A DNA stretch of 44,797 nucleotides from a virus. Under the pieces are notes generated by a model. The model did no database searches, had not been told where the DNA came from, and saw nothing but the letters and a program-made list of their open reading frames with translations. The DNA is taken from IMG/VR virus record IMGVR_UViG_3300037245_001268, positions 1 to 44,797 of that record, one strand, 5' to 3'. Positions 39,629 through 44,797 of the stretch are shown piece after piece. Position numbers and translations under genes: made by a program. Position 1 is the stretch's first letter; the number at the start of each line of letters is the position of its first letter.

Positions 39629-40743
39629 AGAAGCATCCGTGGTATAAATTCTGGGCGACGATATGGCTATCTGATCCTCACGTCAAACAGTGCAAGTGGG
39701 AGCATAAAGGGTTGCTTACAGACCTCATGGCGATCGCTCATGATGGCACCCCCAGAGGCACCGTTACCAACGGCGGATTGCCTCTTTCGGTCAAGGAAAT
39801 CGCAAAAACCTTTGGTGAACGTGTGACAAAAGCGGAGAAACTTGTCAAAAGGTTGCAAGAATTGAACAGAATTGGCATAAAATCGGATGAAAGTGGGGAA
39901 ACAATTTACATACCGAGTATGGTGCTCGAAACCGAGCAAGTTGATAGAGCCCAACAAGATGGGCTGAAAGGAGGGAACCCGAACTTGAAGAAAACCGATA
40001 AGGGTAAGGTTAAGGGCACGGTTAACCTAGATGTAGAAGAGAAGAGAAGAGATGTAGAAGAGAAGAAAGGGGGGATAACCCCCCCGAAGAAAGAGAAGAC
40101 GGCTGCGCCGTCGTCGAGTGGCGTAAAGCCACACTCCGACTTGCCGCCAACGGATGCACGACTGAAACGGCCCTGTCCGTCGTGTATCAACAAGCCCGGG
40201 CCTGAATCACAGCACTGCCCACTCTGTAAGGGGTCTGGGAGCCTATTCATTGGGGATGACGACTATCAGAGCATACTCCAAGCGGTTTTGACGCTCTCAG
40301 AGGAGCGTGGAGACGATGAAGCACATGATACCTCTCCACCCCCGGCCAATGTAGCTGAGGCAAGCAGTGAGACACCGCCACCGGCAAATGAGAACGAAGA
40401 GGCAACCCCCGAAAACACGGATTCGGAGGAAGAGTACGCACCGGACCATGAACCCGAGCCCGCAGAACCCGTGGAGCCCGAGGGACCGCCGCCAATCCCC
40501 GCAGACTTCAAACAGTGTCGCAGGATGCCCCGAAAGGGGGAGCGAGTACAATTCCTGCACTGTGACGAGAAGTGGGAGTGCATAGACGGCGCAAAGAACC
40601 TATGCTTCAAGGGGCTTCAGACCACGATGTTTGAGGCTATGAGCCGGTGGGGGTTCGTCTTTCAGGTGCTACGGCCTCTGACAAAAGAGGAGAAAGCACA
40701 GCGCAGCGATATGTCATTCTACCCGGACACCCGGGCGGACTGA
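39625..40743 (+). CDS. Replication-organiser-like protein with winged-helix start and zinc finger
   Basis: The 372-aa protein starts WYKFWATIWLSDPHVKQCKW, followed by a helical segment with LSVKEIAKTFGERVTKAEKLVKRLQELNRI, resembling the N-terminal winged-helix part of phage replisome organisers (DnaD/RepO-like). After a Lys-rich linker there is a zinc finger, CPSCINKPGPESQHCPLC (about 184-201). A long acidic, proline/glutamate-rich disordered region (~235-295) follows, and a C-terminal domain with QFLHCDEKWECIDGAKN and WGFVFQVLRP. It is the only replication-type gene I recognise. It would load host replication proteins at the phage origin. It ends block 2 at the convergent terminator. Confidence 0.6.
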   Translation: MKKHPWYKFWATIWLSDPHVKQCKWEHKGLLTDLMAIAHDGTPRGTVTNGGLPLSVKEIAKTFGERVTKAEKLVKRLQELNRIGIKSDESGETIYIPSMVLETEQVDRAQQDGLKGGNPNLKKTDKGKVKGTVNLDVEEKRRDVEEKKGGITPPKKEKTAAPSSSGVKPHSDLPPTDARLKRPCPSCINKPGPESQHCPLCKGSGSLFIGDDDYQSILQAVLTLSEERGDDEAHDTSPPPANVAEASSETPPPANENEEATPENTDSEEEYAPDHEPEPAEPVEPEGPPPIPADFKQCRRMPRKGERVQFLHCDEKWECIDGAKNLCFKGLQTTMFEAMSRWGFVFQVLRPLTKEEKAQRSDMSFYPDTRAD

Positions 40744-40757
40744 CAGACAAAAAGAGA

Positions 40758-40782
40758 GCCCGGACTGGTTCAACGTCCGGGC
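40758..40782. terminator. Convergent terminator hairpin
   Basis: GCCCGGAC (40758-40765) pairs perfectly with GTCCGGGC (40775-40782), loop of nine bases. On the minus strand the stem is followed by CTCTCTTTTTG, a good U-rich end for the leftward operon. On the plus strand the tract is weaker, but an AGAGT/ACTCT hairpin (40792-40796 with 40803-40807) follows. It lies between the rightward block 2 and the leftward block 3. Confidence 0.7.
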
Positions 40783-40811
40783 ATCTCCTCAAGAGTGGGG
40801 GAACTCTTTAA

Positions 40812-41243
40812 TTATGCTATCTTTTGCAACCTGTCGATTTCAGCAGCAATCAAGGCTCCGGCTTTTGCGAGTTGACGCACCGGATCACTTGGCGTTGGAT
40901 TCCACCATTTCGGATCCCACGGCCAACACTGATCGCTAGCCTCTGCGCAATGCGACTGAAAAGAACTAGCCACCTCATCATCCGGCCCTATTGCAAGGTC
41001 CAGCGCATAGCACGCGCCGGCCACCCCCAACTCTCCTTCAGAGTGGCCTTGGTCATGCTCCGGCGTGTAACCCTCCTCCTCGACTTGCCTCTTTCTTTCA
41101 TCTGCTATCAATGTCGCTCCGTCTTTTATTTCCACATCAAGAAAGTTATCGCTACCGCAGGACGGACAACAACCGACAGACCCCAAGTGTTCCGTCAAGT
41201 CGTCCTCTTCGCCTTCCCATCCGCACGTCTGACAATCAATCAT
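40812..41243 (-). CDS. Zinc-ribbon plus DUF550/Eae-like phage protein
   Basis: The 143-aa product joins two parts. The first ~40 residues have CQTCGWEGEEDDLTEH and CCPSCGS, a zinc ribbon. The rest reads ADERKRQVEEEGYTPEHDQ, GELGVAGACYALDL, CWPWDPKWWNPTP and LAKAGALIAAEIDRL, a pattern shared with DUF550/Eae-type proteins of enteric phages (ERxRQ...EGYTPEHD...WPW...LVKAGALIxAEIxRL). The helical layout with conserved Glu/Asp resembles MazG-like nucleotide pyrophosphatases, but activity is unproven. It is the last gene of the leftward operon. Confidence 0.7.
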   Translation of the reverse strand: MIDCQTCGWEGEEDDLTEHLGSVGCCPSCGSDNFLDVEIKDGATLIADERKRQVEEEGYTPEHDQGHSEGELGVAGACYALDLAIGPDDEVASSFQSHCAEASDQCWPWDPKWWNPTPSDPVRQLAKAGALIAAEIDRLQKIA

Positions 41244-41452
41244 ATCCTCTCCTCTCCGCTCGAGTGAGCTAAATCCGCCATCTGGTCCTCGTAATCCTCC
41301 CGCGTGAAATCGTCGTGCGCCCGGACCTCCTCGTCGAGACGGTCATACTCCGCCATGAGCGCGGCTATGGCCAAGCCGTCCGTGGCCTCGTCCATAAGGC
41401 TTTCAATCTCCTCCATGCGGTCAAGCGCCTTCTCGTAGTCTATCTGTGTCAT
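41240..41452 (-). CDS. Small acidic helical protein (70 aa)
   Basis: The product is almost entirely helical and acidic (YEKALDRMEEIESLMDEATD; EYDRLDEEVRAHDDFTREDY), a layout like an addiction-module antitoxin or an anti-restriction decoy. No specific family is identified. It overlaps both neighbours by four bases in the leftward operon. Confidence 0.5.
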   Translation of the reverse strand: MTQIDYEKALDRMEEIESLMDEATDGLAIAALMAEYDRLDEEVRAHDDFTREDYEDQMADLAHSSGEERI

Positions 41453-41787
41453 GCCGGCCCCTTCACCTTGTCGATGGCTTTCCTAAGCGTGCCCCGCACA
41501 CCATCTGCATGTTTCTTGTCCAAGTCGCAGAGGTGAAGGGATAAGAGTGCATCATGCGCCACGATACACACCTCAAGTAAGCTGTCCCGCTCGTCCATAA
41601 GCTCGCTGATGGTCCGCTGCTGTAGCGTGCTCGCTTTCTCCCTCCGTTTTATCAGCCTTACGGCATGATCCTCGGCTCGCACCACGGCCTTTTCCGCATC
41701 AGGGAATAGACAATACATTCCCTCCGCACAGCCCCGCAACCCTTTCCCCTCTAGCTTAAACCTCCGGATCTGCAATACCGAATCCAT
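41449..41787 (-). CDS. Hypothetical protein (112 aa)
   Basis: ATG 41787 is chosen because AAGGAGGAGGA (41790-41800 on this strand) lies just upstream; the frame remains open for another ~56 codons upstream, but that part overlaps a hairpin-rich noncoding gap. The product has a basic start (LQIRRFKLEGKGLRGCAEG), then a long helix (AEKAVVRAEDHAVRLIKRRE) and ELMDERDSLLEVCIVAHDAL. A coiled-coil protein is likely. No family is recognised. Confidence 0.5.
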   Translation of the reverse strand: MDSVLQIRRFKLEGKGLRGCAEGMYCLFPDAEKAVVRAEDHAVRLIKRREKASTLQQRTISELMDERDSLLEVCIVAHDALLSLHLCDLDKKHADGVRGTLRKAIDKVKGPA

Positions 41788-41900
41788 ATTCCTCCTCCTT
41801 TCAATTTCAGCCCGGACCAAGTTGCCCGGACCCCTGAGCGCTTGCGGTCCCTGTATTTCTGGTCTATGTTGCTGAACCTCAGCGCCCCGGACCCTTGTTA

Positions 41901-42230
41901 TTAACCCCTCTTTACTTCGGCTATAGCGTTCCTGAAAGCGATCCAAGACGCACACAGTTCGGTCGGTATTTGTGGTAATAGCCTAAGCATATTAGCTTCC
42001 AGTGTTTCGGCCCTCTCGAACACCGCCAACAAGTTATCGTAGTCGGCGATCTTTTTCGCATCCCGCTCCCGCTTTGTCAGTAGGCCGTGGGTATTTCGAT
42101 AAGCGTCAATGATGTCTTTTGCTGTTTTCAGATCAAGATCAAGGCGACCACGAATCCGCTTGATTGCTTGAATGCACTGCCCCATCTTGACGAACCCCGC
42201 CTCTGTGCCGTCAATCTCTAACGTCTCCAT
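41901..42230 (-). CDS. Protein with L7/L12 C-terminal-like motif (109 aa)
   Basis: ATG 42230 follows GGAAGGAGGAAG. The segment CIQAIKRIRGRLDLDLKTAKDIIDAYRNTHG (about residues 18-48) mirrors the conserved pattern of the ribosomal protein L7/L12 C-terminal domain (K-x-x-I-K-x-I-R-x-x-x-x-L-x-L-x-x-A-K). The rest is helical (DYDNLLAVFERAETLEANML). Phages encode such L7/L12-like small proteins; whether they touch ribosomes or translation GTPases is not known. It could be a fold coincidence. Confidence 0.5.
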   Translation of the reverse strand: METLEIDGTEAGFVKMGQCIQAIKRIRGRLDLDLKTAKDIIDAYRNTHGLLTKRERDAKKIADYDNLLAVFERAETLEANMLRLLPQIPTELCASWIAFRNAIAEVKRG

Positions 42231-42293
42231 GCTTCCTCCTTCCGTTGGCACCATTGCCACACGGAAGCCCCGCAGGGCTCCCGAGTTACAACG

Positions 42294-42479
42294 CTACTCG
42301 CTAGAAGCCAGGCACCGGAGCAATTCCAGCACCTCGTCAACCTCTTCCCTTGCCTTGTCCAGCAAGTCCTTCATCTGAATCGTAGCATCGGCACCGAGCC
42401 TGATCTCGTATAATTTCAGGCTGGCCTCTTCGAGTTTCTTCCTTGCCACCTCTGCCATATCTTTCTCGTCTTTGTCCAT
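42294..42479 (-). CDS. Small charged helical protein (61 aa)
   Basis: The product is a charged, helical protein (DEKDMAEVARKKLEEASLKLYE; LLDKAREEVDEVLELLRCL) with coiled-coil potential. The ATG is preceded by GGGAGGTGG at a somewhat long spacing. Hairpins of the type AGCCC/GGGCT lie at both ends of the gene (42266-42279 and 42515-42529). No family is recognised. Confidence 0.5.
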   Translation of the reverse strand: MDKDEKDMAEVARKKLEEASLKLYEIRLGADATIQMKDLLDKAREEVDEVLELLRCLASSE

Positions 42480-42527
42480 AAGCTATCCACCTCCCTTCTA
42501 GTTTAGAGTTACAAAGCCCCTCGAGGG

Positions 42528-42887
42528 CTATAAGACTCTTGACGGCACTCGGCCGGCCGCTTTGAACTCTTGACGGAGATCCTTGACGAGCTCTTTCACT
42601 TCCAGGCGGGTCCATGAGTGGCTTATATCGTCGCCATAACGGACAGACTCCGTATCGGCTGGCTTGCCGTCCTTCGGCGGTACAAACTCCGCGAAACTCG
42701 ACAGACCAGGAGAGTCCCAACCCCGCGAGGCGGAGGCGAACATAAATATACGATCTCCGCCGGTATAGACTCGAAAGTCACTACGACGCTGCCCGAAGAA
42801 CCGCAACGTTTCCCGGTCGAAGTAGTGATTACCAGCCGACATCAATTCCTGCGCGATTGCTGCTATTGTCCAGTCTTTTGCGGTCAT
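42528..42887 (-). CDS. Hypothetical protein (119 aa)
   Basis: The product contains SAGNHYFDRETLRFFGQRRS, then FRVYTGGDRIFMFASA and a charged C-terminal helix (RLEVKELVKDLRQEFKAAG). The F-F/Y-D-R-E-T-L-R-F-F-G phrase is one I have seen in small phage proteins of unknown function that precede a short beta-sheet, but I cannot name a family with certainty. The ATG overlaps the upstream stop by four bases. Confidence 0.5.
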   Translation of the reverse strand: MTAKDWTIAAIAQELMSAGNHYFDRETLRFFGQRRSDFRVYTGGDRIFMFASASRGWDSPGLSSFAEFVPPKDGKPADTESVRYGDDISHSWTRLEVKELVKDLRQEFKAAGRVPSRVL

Positions 42888-43123
42888 GTCAGCACCTCCT
42901 CGCTGTCGTTGCGGATCGTGGCAATTCTAACCTCAGAGCCATTCCCCCCGCTTCCCGTGGTCCGGTACACCTTGAACACGTCCACGCCGTCAACAGTCCG
43001 GGCAATCACGCGAACCCCACAGCCCCATCCCTTGCAATGAGTACGCATCCCCGACTCTTTACCCCCGAGACGATGAACCGCTCCCCGGCTTCCCTGTACC
43101 TCTCCCATAAACTGCGCCATCAT
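42884..43123 (-). CDS. Hypothetical protein (about 79 aa, start uncertain)
   Basis: The frame is open further upstream, but two adjacent ATGs (43123, 43120) behind AAGGGGGA are the best start. Another ATG (43048) would leave a 54-aa core. That core, CKGWGCGVRVIARTVDGVDVFKVYRTTGSGG, appears as a compact beta-sheet. No family is recognised. The gene overlaps the next one by four bases. Confidence 0.4.
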   Translation of the reverse strand: MMAQFMGEVQGSRGAVHRLGGKESGMRTHCKGWGCGVRVIARTVDGVDVFKVYRTTGSGGNGSEVRIATIRNDSEEVLT

Positions 43124-43154
43124 TCCCCCTTGTGCCCTTGCGGGCTTCTCTTGG

Positions 43155-43355
43155 TTATCCTGCGATATACGCCAATGCGTCCGACTTACGCCAGAAGAGC
43201 TCAAACCATTGATGATCTCTCAAGACGTTCTCCGGGTAGATAATGTCCCCTATCACTCGAACACTCCAACGGCCGTCAGAACTCGTACTCTTAAACGGCC
43301 CTTCTTTACGCTTGATGACGCGCATATAGTCTCGCTTCTGTAGTGCTGATCTCAT
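43155..43355 (-). CDS. Hypothetical basic protein (66 aa)
   Basis: The ATG is preceded by GGGGAG at good spacing. The product is basic (ALQKRDYMRVIKRKEGPFKS), with strands (GRWSVRVIGDIIYPENVL) and a C-terminal helix (WFELFWRKSDALAYIAG). No family is recognised. It is the second gene of the leftward operon. Confidence 0.45.
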   Translation of the reverse strand: MRSALQKRDYMRVIKRKEGPFKSTSSDGRWSVRVIGDIIYPENVLRDHQWFELFWRKSDALAYIAG

Positions 43356-43365
43356 AAGCTCCCCG

Positions 43366-43533
43366 CTATCCTATCGCCTTGACAAATGCGGCACTATCCC
43401 GGGCGTTCTTTTTGTGCCAATAGGCACAGGCAGGGCAAAGCGTCGCCTTCTTTGGCGTTTCCCCTATAATCTTGCGTTCAATCTCAAGGGCGATGCCCTT
43501 GAATCGTCGCCCACACTCGCAGATATTAGTCAT
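43366..43533 (-). CDS. Zinc-finger protein, first gene of leftward operon (55 aa)
   Basis: The product begins MTNICECGRRFKGIALEIER and ends CPACAYWHKKNARDS plus a short helix; the CxC and CxxC pairs (C5, C7; C33, C36) make a zinc ribbon. The Shine-Dalgarno GGGGGAAA lies just before the ATG and is paired in a hairpin (43537-43555). As the first translated gene after the early promoter it is under the control of the structured leader described separately. Confidence 0.55.
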   Translation of the reverse strand: MTNICECGRRFKGIALEIERKIIGETPKKATLCPACAYWHKKNARDSAAFVKAIG

Positions 43534-43536
43534 TGA

Positions 43537-43634
43537 TTTCCCCCTTCAGGAGAAAGGAGACCGGCGTGGCTGTGCAGCAGCGGGCGAAGTACCCGACCAC
43601 CCCGGGCAGGGGTGGACACAGTTTCCGCCGGTCT
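43537..43634 (-). ncRNA. Structured leader: three-way-junction RNA plus SD-sequestering hairpin
   Basis: The outer helix P1 pairs 43558-43566 with 43626-43634 (9 bp, AGACCGGCG/CGCCGGTCT). P2 pairs CTGTG/CACAG (43570-43574 with 43617-43621). Inside P2 lie P3 (CGGG 43581-43584 with CCCG 43592-43595) and P4 (CCACCCC 43597-43603 with GGGGTGG 43609-43615). Downstream on the minus strand, TTTCTCC and GGGGAAA (43549-43555 with 43537-43543) pair across the Shine-Dalgarno; one of these seven pairs is G-U only on the minus strand and C-A on the plus strand. The promoter 43752-43725 would transcribe it. The layout is that of a riboswitch, thermosensor or protein-binding leader. Confidence 0.6.
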
Positions 43635-43724
43635 TTGTTTAGGAAGGTTCTCTTGACATGCCCTCCGTTTCCTGCTTTCCGTCATTGCATCGCCCTCCGT
43701 CTTTGCCTCGTTTCTACTGCCCTA

Positions 43725-43752
43725 AGTATACCACTCTTCATCGGTTAGTCAA
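43725..43752 (-). promoter_or_regulatory. Sigma70-like promoter of the leftward operon
   Basis: On the minus strand, TTGACT (43752-43747) and TATACT (43730-43725) are 16 bases apart, both within one base of consensus. Expected start of transcription is near 43718, giving a leader of ~185 nt before the first gene. The position, divergent from the late promoter, is typical of an early phage promoter. Confidence 0.72.
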
Positions 43753-43760
43753 TCACATTT

Positions 43761-44117
43761 CTTTAGCCAGAAAGGCGGTTAAATCCCCGCAAGTGCATAA
43801 TATAGCGTCTCTCAGCCCTCAACCTGGCACGGTATTTGAGCGAGCCACGGAGTTGAGCACGCACCGCCGCACCGCCGCACCGCCGCACCACTGCCGGCGA
43901 GAGCTCCGCGCCGATGATCCCCGCCGCCCTCGATCCGAGAGAATCAGGCAGAATCAGAGGACCGCCACAAAATCGGCCTCACCACGGCCACGCACAGAAG
44001 AGTTGACCACCCCCCGCGACCCATTGCACCCCTCGAATTCCTCAAATGCCCCGCCGTTGTCGTTGCCTCTCCGTTGCCGTTTCCGTGCCGTCCATGAATC
44101 TAATCCTTGCCGAGCCC
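43761..44117. other. Gene-free, repeat-rich region between divergent promoters
   Basis: I see no convincing gene here. It contains three exact tandem copies of the octamer GCACCGCC (43861-43884) and a degenerate fourth, two AGAATCAG copies about one helical turn apart (43939-43958), and a CGTTGCC-type pair near 44062-44080. Repeats between divergent promoters, beside the terminase small-subunit gene, suit a replication origin with iterons or a packaging/terminase-binding site. Which, if either, cannot be told. Confidence 0.45.
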
Positions 44118-44145
44118 TTGACAGATTCTCTTTCAAGTGTATTAT
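44118..44145 (+). promoter_or_regulatory. Sigma70-like promoter of the late/terminase operon
   Basis: TTGACA (44118-44123) and TATTAT (44140-44145) are separated by 16 bases. The -35 is perfect and the -10 differs by one base. It lies 26 bases before the small-terminase candidate and drives transcription across the circular junction into block 1. Confidence 0.75.
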
Positions 44146-44171
44146 CCTGAAAAGAGTACGGGGATAAAAGA

Positions 44172-44636
44172 GTGGAGAGCGTACAAGACCTAAAGACAAC
44201 AGACATTCAAGGCGTACCACCGGCCAGCAACATACAGACCCGTCAACAGATCCACGATGAAGCACGCGAGATGATAGCCTCCGGCGACTACACGCAGAAG
44301 GACGTGCTCCTCAAGTCTGGCATTACCCTGTCCCTATACCGGACCATCAAGAAGGAGTTAGTCATCTCGGGGAGGGAGCTCAGCCTCACGCACGAGCAGT
44401 TTGCCGGCGAGGTAGAGGTGGGACTCGCTAAGGGCATCAGACGAGGGCTGGTCATGATAAAGAGGGGCGGGAAGCTAGCCTTGAGCCCAAGCGACTGGCG
44501 GAGCGTGTGCACAGGCCTGGGTGCACTCATAGACAGAGCGCGACTGTTAGCAGACCAGTCAACGAGCAACGTCAAGACAGCCCTCCATGCCCTGGTGCAG
44601 CGTGTAGACCGAGAGAAGGAGAGGCAAGCATCATGA
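44172..44636 (+). CDS. Putative terminase small subunit (HTH DNA-binding)
   Basis: The 154-aa product has an N-terminal helical part with TRQQIHDEAREMIASGDYTQ, followed by KDVLLKSGITLSLYRTIKKEL, a helix-turn-helix pattern of the kind in TerS proteins. A central helix follows (EVEVGLAKGIRRGLVMIKRGGK) and a C-terminal helix ending in basic residues (LVQRVDREKERQAS). TerS binds the packaging site and guides TerL. Its place, first gene after the late promoter and five small genes before TerL across the circle, supports the role. A regulatory HTH protein is the alternative. GTG 44172 follows GGGGA (44160-44164). Confidence 0.6.
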   Translation: MESVQDLKTTDIQGVPPASNIQTRQQIHDEAREMIASGDYTQKDVLLKSGITLSLYRTIKKELVISGRELSLTHEQFAGEVEVGLAKGIRRGLVMIKRGGKLALSPSDWRSVCTGLGALIDRARLLADQSTSNVKTALHALVQRVDREKERQAS

Positions 44637-44758
44637 ATACATCCAGACCCGGGGGGGGGGACCGGGGGGGCCGACCCTGCCACGGAAAACGGCGCAGGGG
44701 TATTTCAATCCTCCGACGTACAATCCGTTTCTCCCCGTTTGTCTTTTTTTCTGTATAA
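44633..44758 (+). CDS. Possible small Arg-rich protein (41 aa) crossing the contig junction
   Basis: ATG 44633 overlaps the TerS stop (ATGA), as elsewhere in this genome, and 41 codons follow. They run through the G10-ACC-G7 tract (GGGDRGG in the protein) and the terminal repeat to TAA at 44756-44758, equal to 86-88 at the left end. The C-terminal half is basic and hydrophobic (KRRRGISILRRTIRFSPF). The homopolymer may contain assembly errors, so the frame is uncertain. It could be chance. Confidence 0.25.
   Translation: MNTSRPGGGDRGGRPCHGKRRRGISILRRTIRFSPFVFFSV
44651..44670 (+). other. G10-ACC-G7 tract beside the contig end
   Basis: Ten Gs, ACC and seven Gs lie directly before the right copy of the terminal repeat. 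Such a tract can form a G-quadruplex, stall polymerases and lower sequencing coverage, which would explain why the assembly breaks here. It could also lie at a genuine packaging cut. The exact G counts are doubtful. Confidence 0.6.
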
Positions 44759-44797
44759 TTTTTTAGGAGGGTAGATGTCGCCATTACTGGCAGGACT
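44671..44797. repeat. Terminal direct repeat (right copy)
   Basis: Identical to bases 1-127. See the left copy for interpretation as an assembly overlap of a circular molecule. If it is removed, the gene order becomes late promoter, terminase small subunit, small membrane peptide (105), DUF5662-like gene (226) and on to TerL. Confidence 0.95.

Noticed and set aside
42618-43243. Overlapping plus-strand frames of 128-140 codons in the leftward operon
   Set aside because: These are shadows of the minus-strand small genes, which have ribosome sites and coupled starts.
43558-43634. Plus-strand intrinsic terminator or rightward RNA at the structured leader
   Set aside because: The stems fold on either strand, but no rightward gene or promoter lies just upstream, while a good leftward promoter and a strand-specific G-U pair in the SD hairpin support the minus strand.
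43861-43892. CRISPR array
   Set aside because: The repeats are 8-base tandem units without spacers.
43658-44167. 169-codon plus-strand frame in the region between the divergent promoters
   Set aside because: It is Pro/Arg/Ser-rich, runs through tandem repeats and promoter boxes, and has no ribosome site; treated as noncoding.

Overview
The window is a complete or near-complete tailed-phage genome of podovirus type, assembled as a circle. The first 127 bases recur exactly as the last 127 bases (44671-44797), so the unique length is about 44,670 bp. The head-tail module has a P22-type TerL and portal, an N4-gp56-type major capsid protein, P22 gp4-like and gp10-like tail-neck proteins, a long tail fibre and a set of internal ejection proteins. 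I see no tail sheath, tape measure or integrase, which fits a short-tailed and probably virulent phage. Strong AGGAGG-type ribosome sites and sigma70-like promoters fit a bacterial host, but the sequence does not identify the host.

There are three transcription blocks. (1) A rightward late block starts at a TTGACA-N16-TATTAT promoter (44118-44145). It covers the small terminase candidate, crosses the artificial ends, passes small genes and a 1.36-1.68 kb structured-RNA stretch, then TerL, portal, scaffold, capsid, neck, fibre and ejection proteins, to 21564. Internal terminators lie before the scaffold/capsid genes (6576-6613) and after the capsid-associated gene (9188-9224). (2) A second rightward block starts at a TTGACA-N16-TATGTT promoter (21652-21679). 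It holds a Cas4-like nuclease, RecT and a RusA-like resolvase. A tightly overlapped accessory cassette of about 12 kb follows (25.2-37.1 kb), then small zinc-finger and helix-turn-helix proteins and a replisome-organiser-like gene, to 40743. (3) A leftward, probably early block of nine small genes runs from a TTGACT-N16-TATACT promoter (43752-43725) to 40812. Its leader contains a compact three-way-junction RNA and a hairpin that hides the first Shine-Dalgarno. Blocks 2 and 3 converge on a terminator hairpin at 40758-40782. Blocks 3 and 1 diverge from a repeat-rich, gene-free region (43761-44117) that could be an origin or packaging region.

The most unusual content is the accessory cassette. 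It has four GT-A-type glycosyltransferase domains, one of them fused to a methyltransferase and one to TPR repeats. It also has three radical-SAM proteins, two of which are paralogues with SPASM-like tails, and four class I methyltransferase domains, three of them close paralogues. A sulfotransferase-like protein carries a ParB-like C-terminal domain, and there is a phage Dam-type N6-adenine methyltransferase. Almost all start codons overlap the preceding stop, so the cassette looks like one operon. I infer that it builds or remodels a decorated glycan or a modified macromolecule (virion, cell surface or DNA); the substrate is not shown. Also of interest are a 53-nt tRNA-like element without an anticodon arm (38400-38452), the structured RNAs near 1.4 kb, and a portal N-terminal extension with three H-x-H motifs. 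I found no recognisable endolysin, DNA polymerase, helicase or primase, so replication probably relies on the host and lysis genes are either divergent or hidden among the unassigned membrane proteins.
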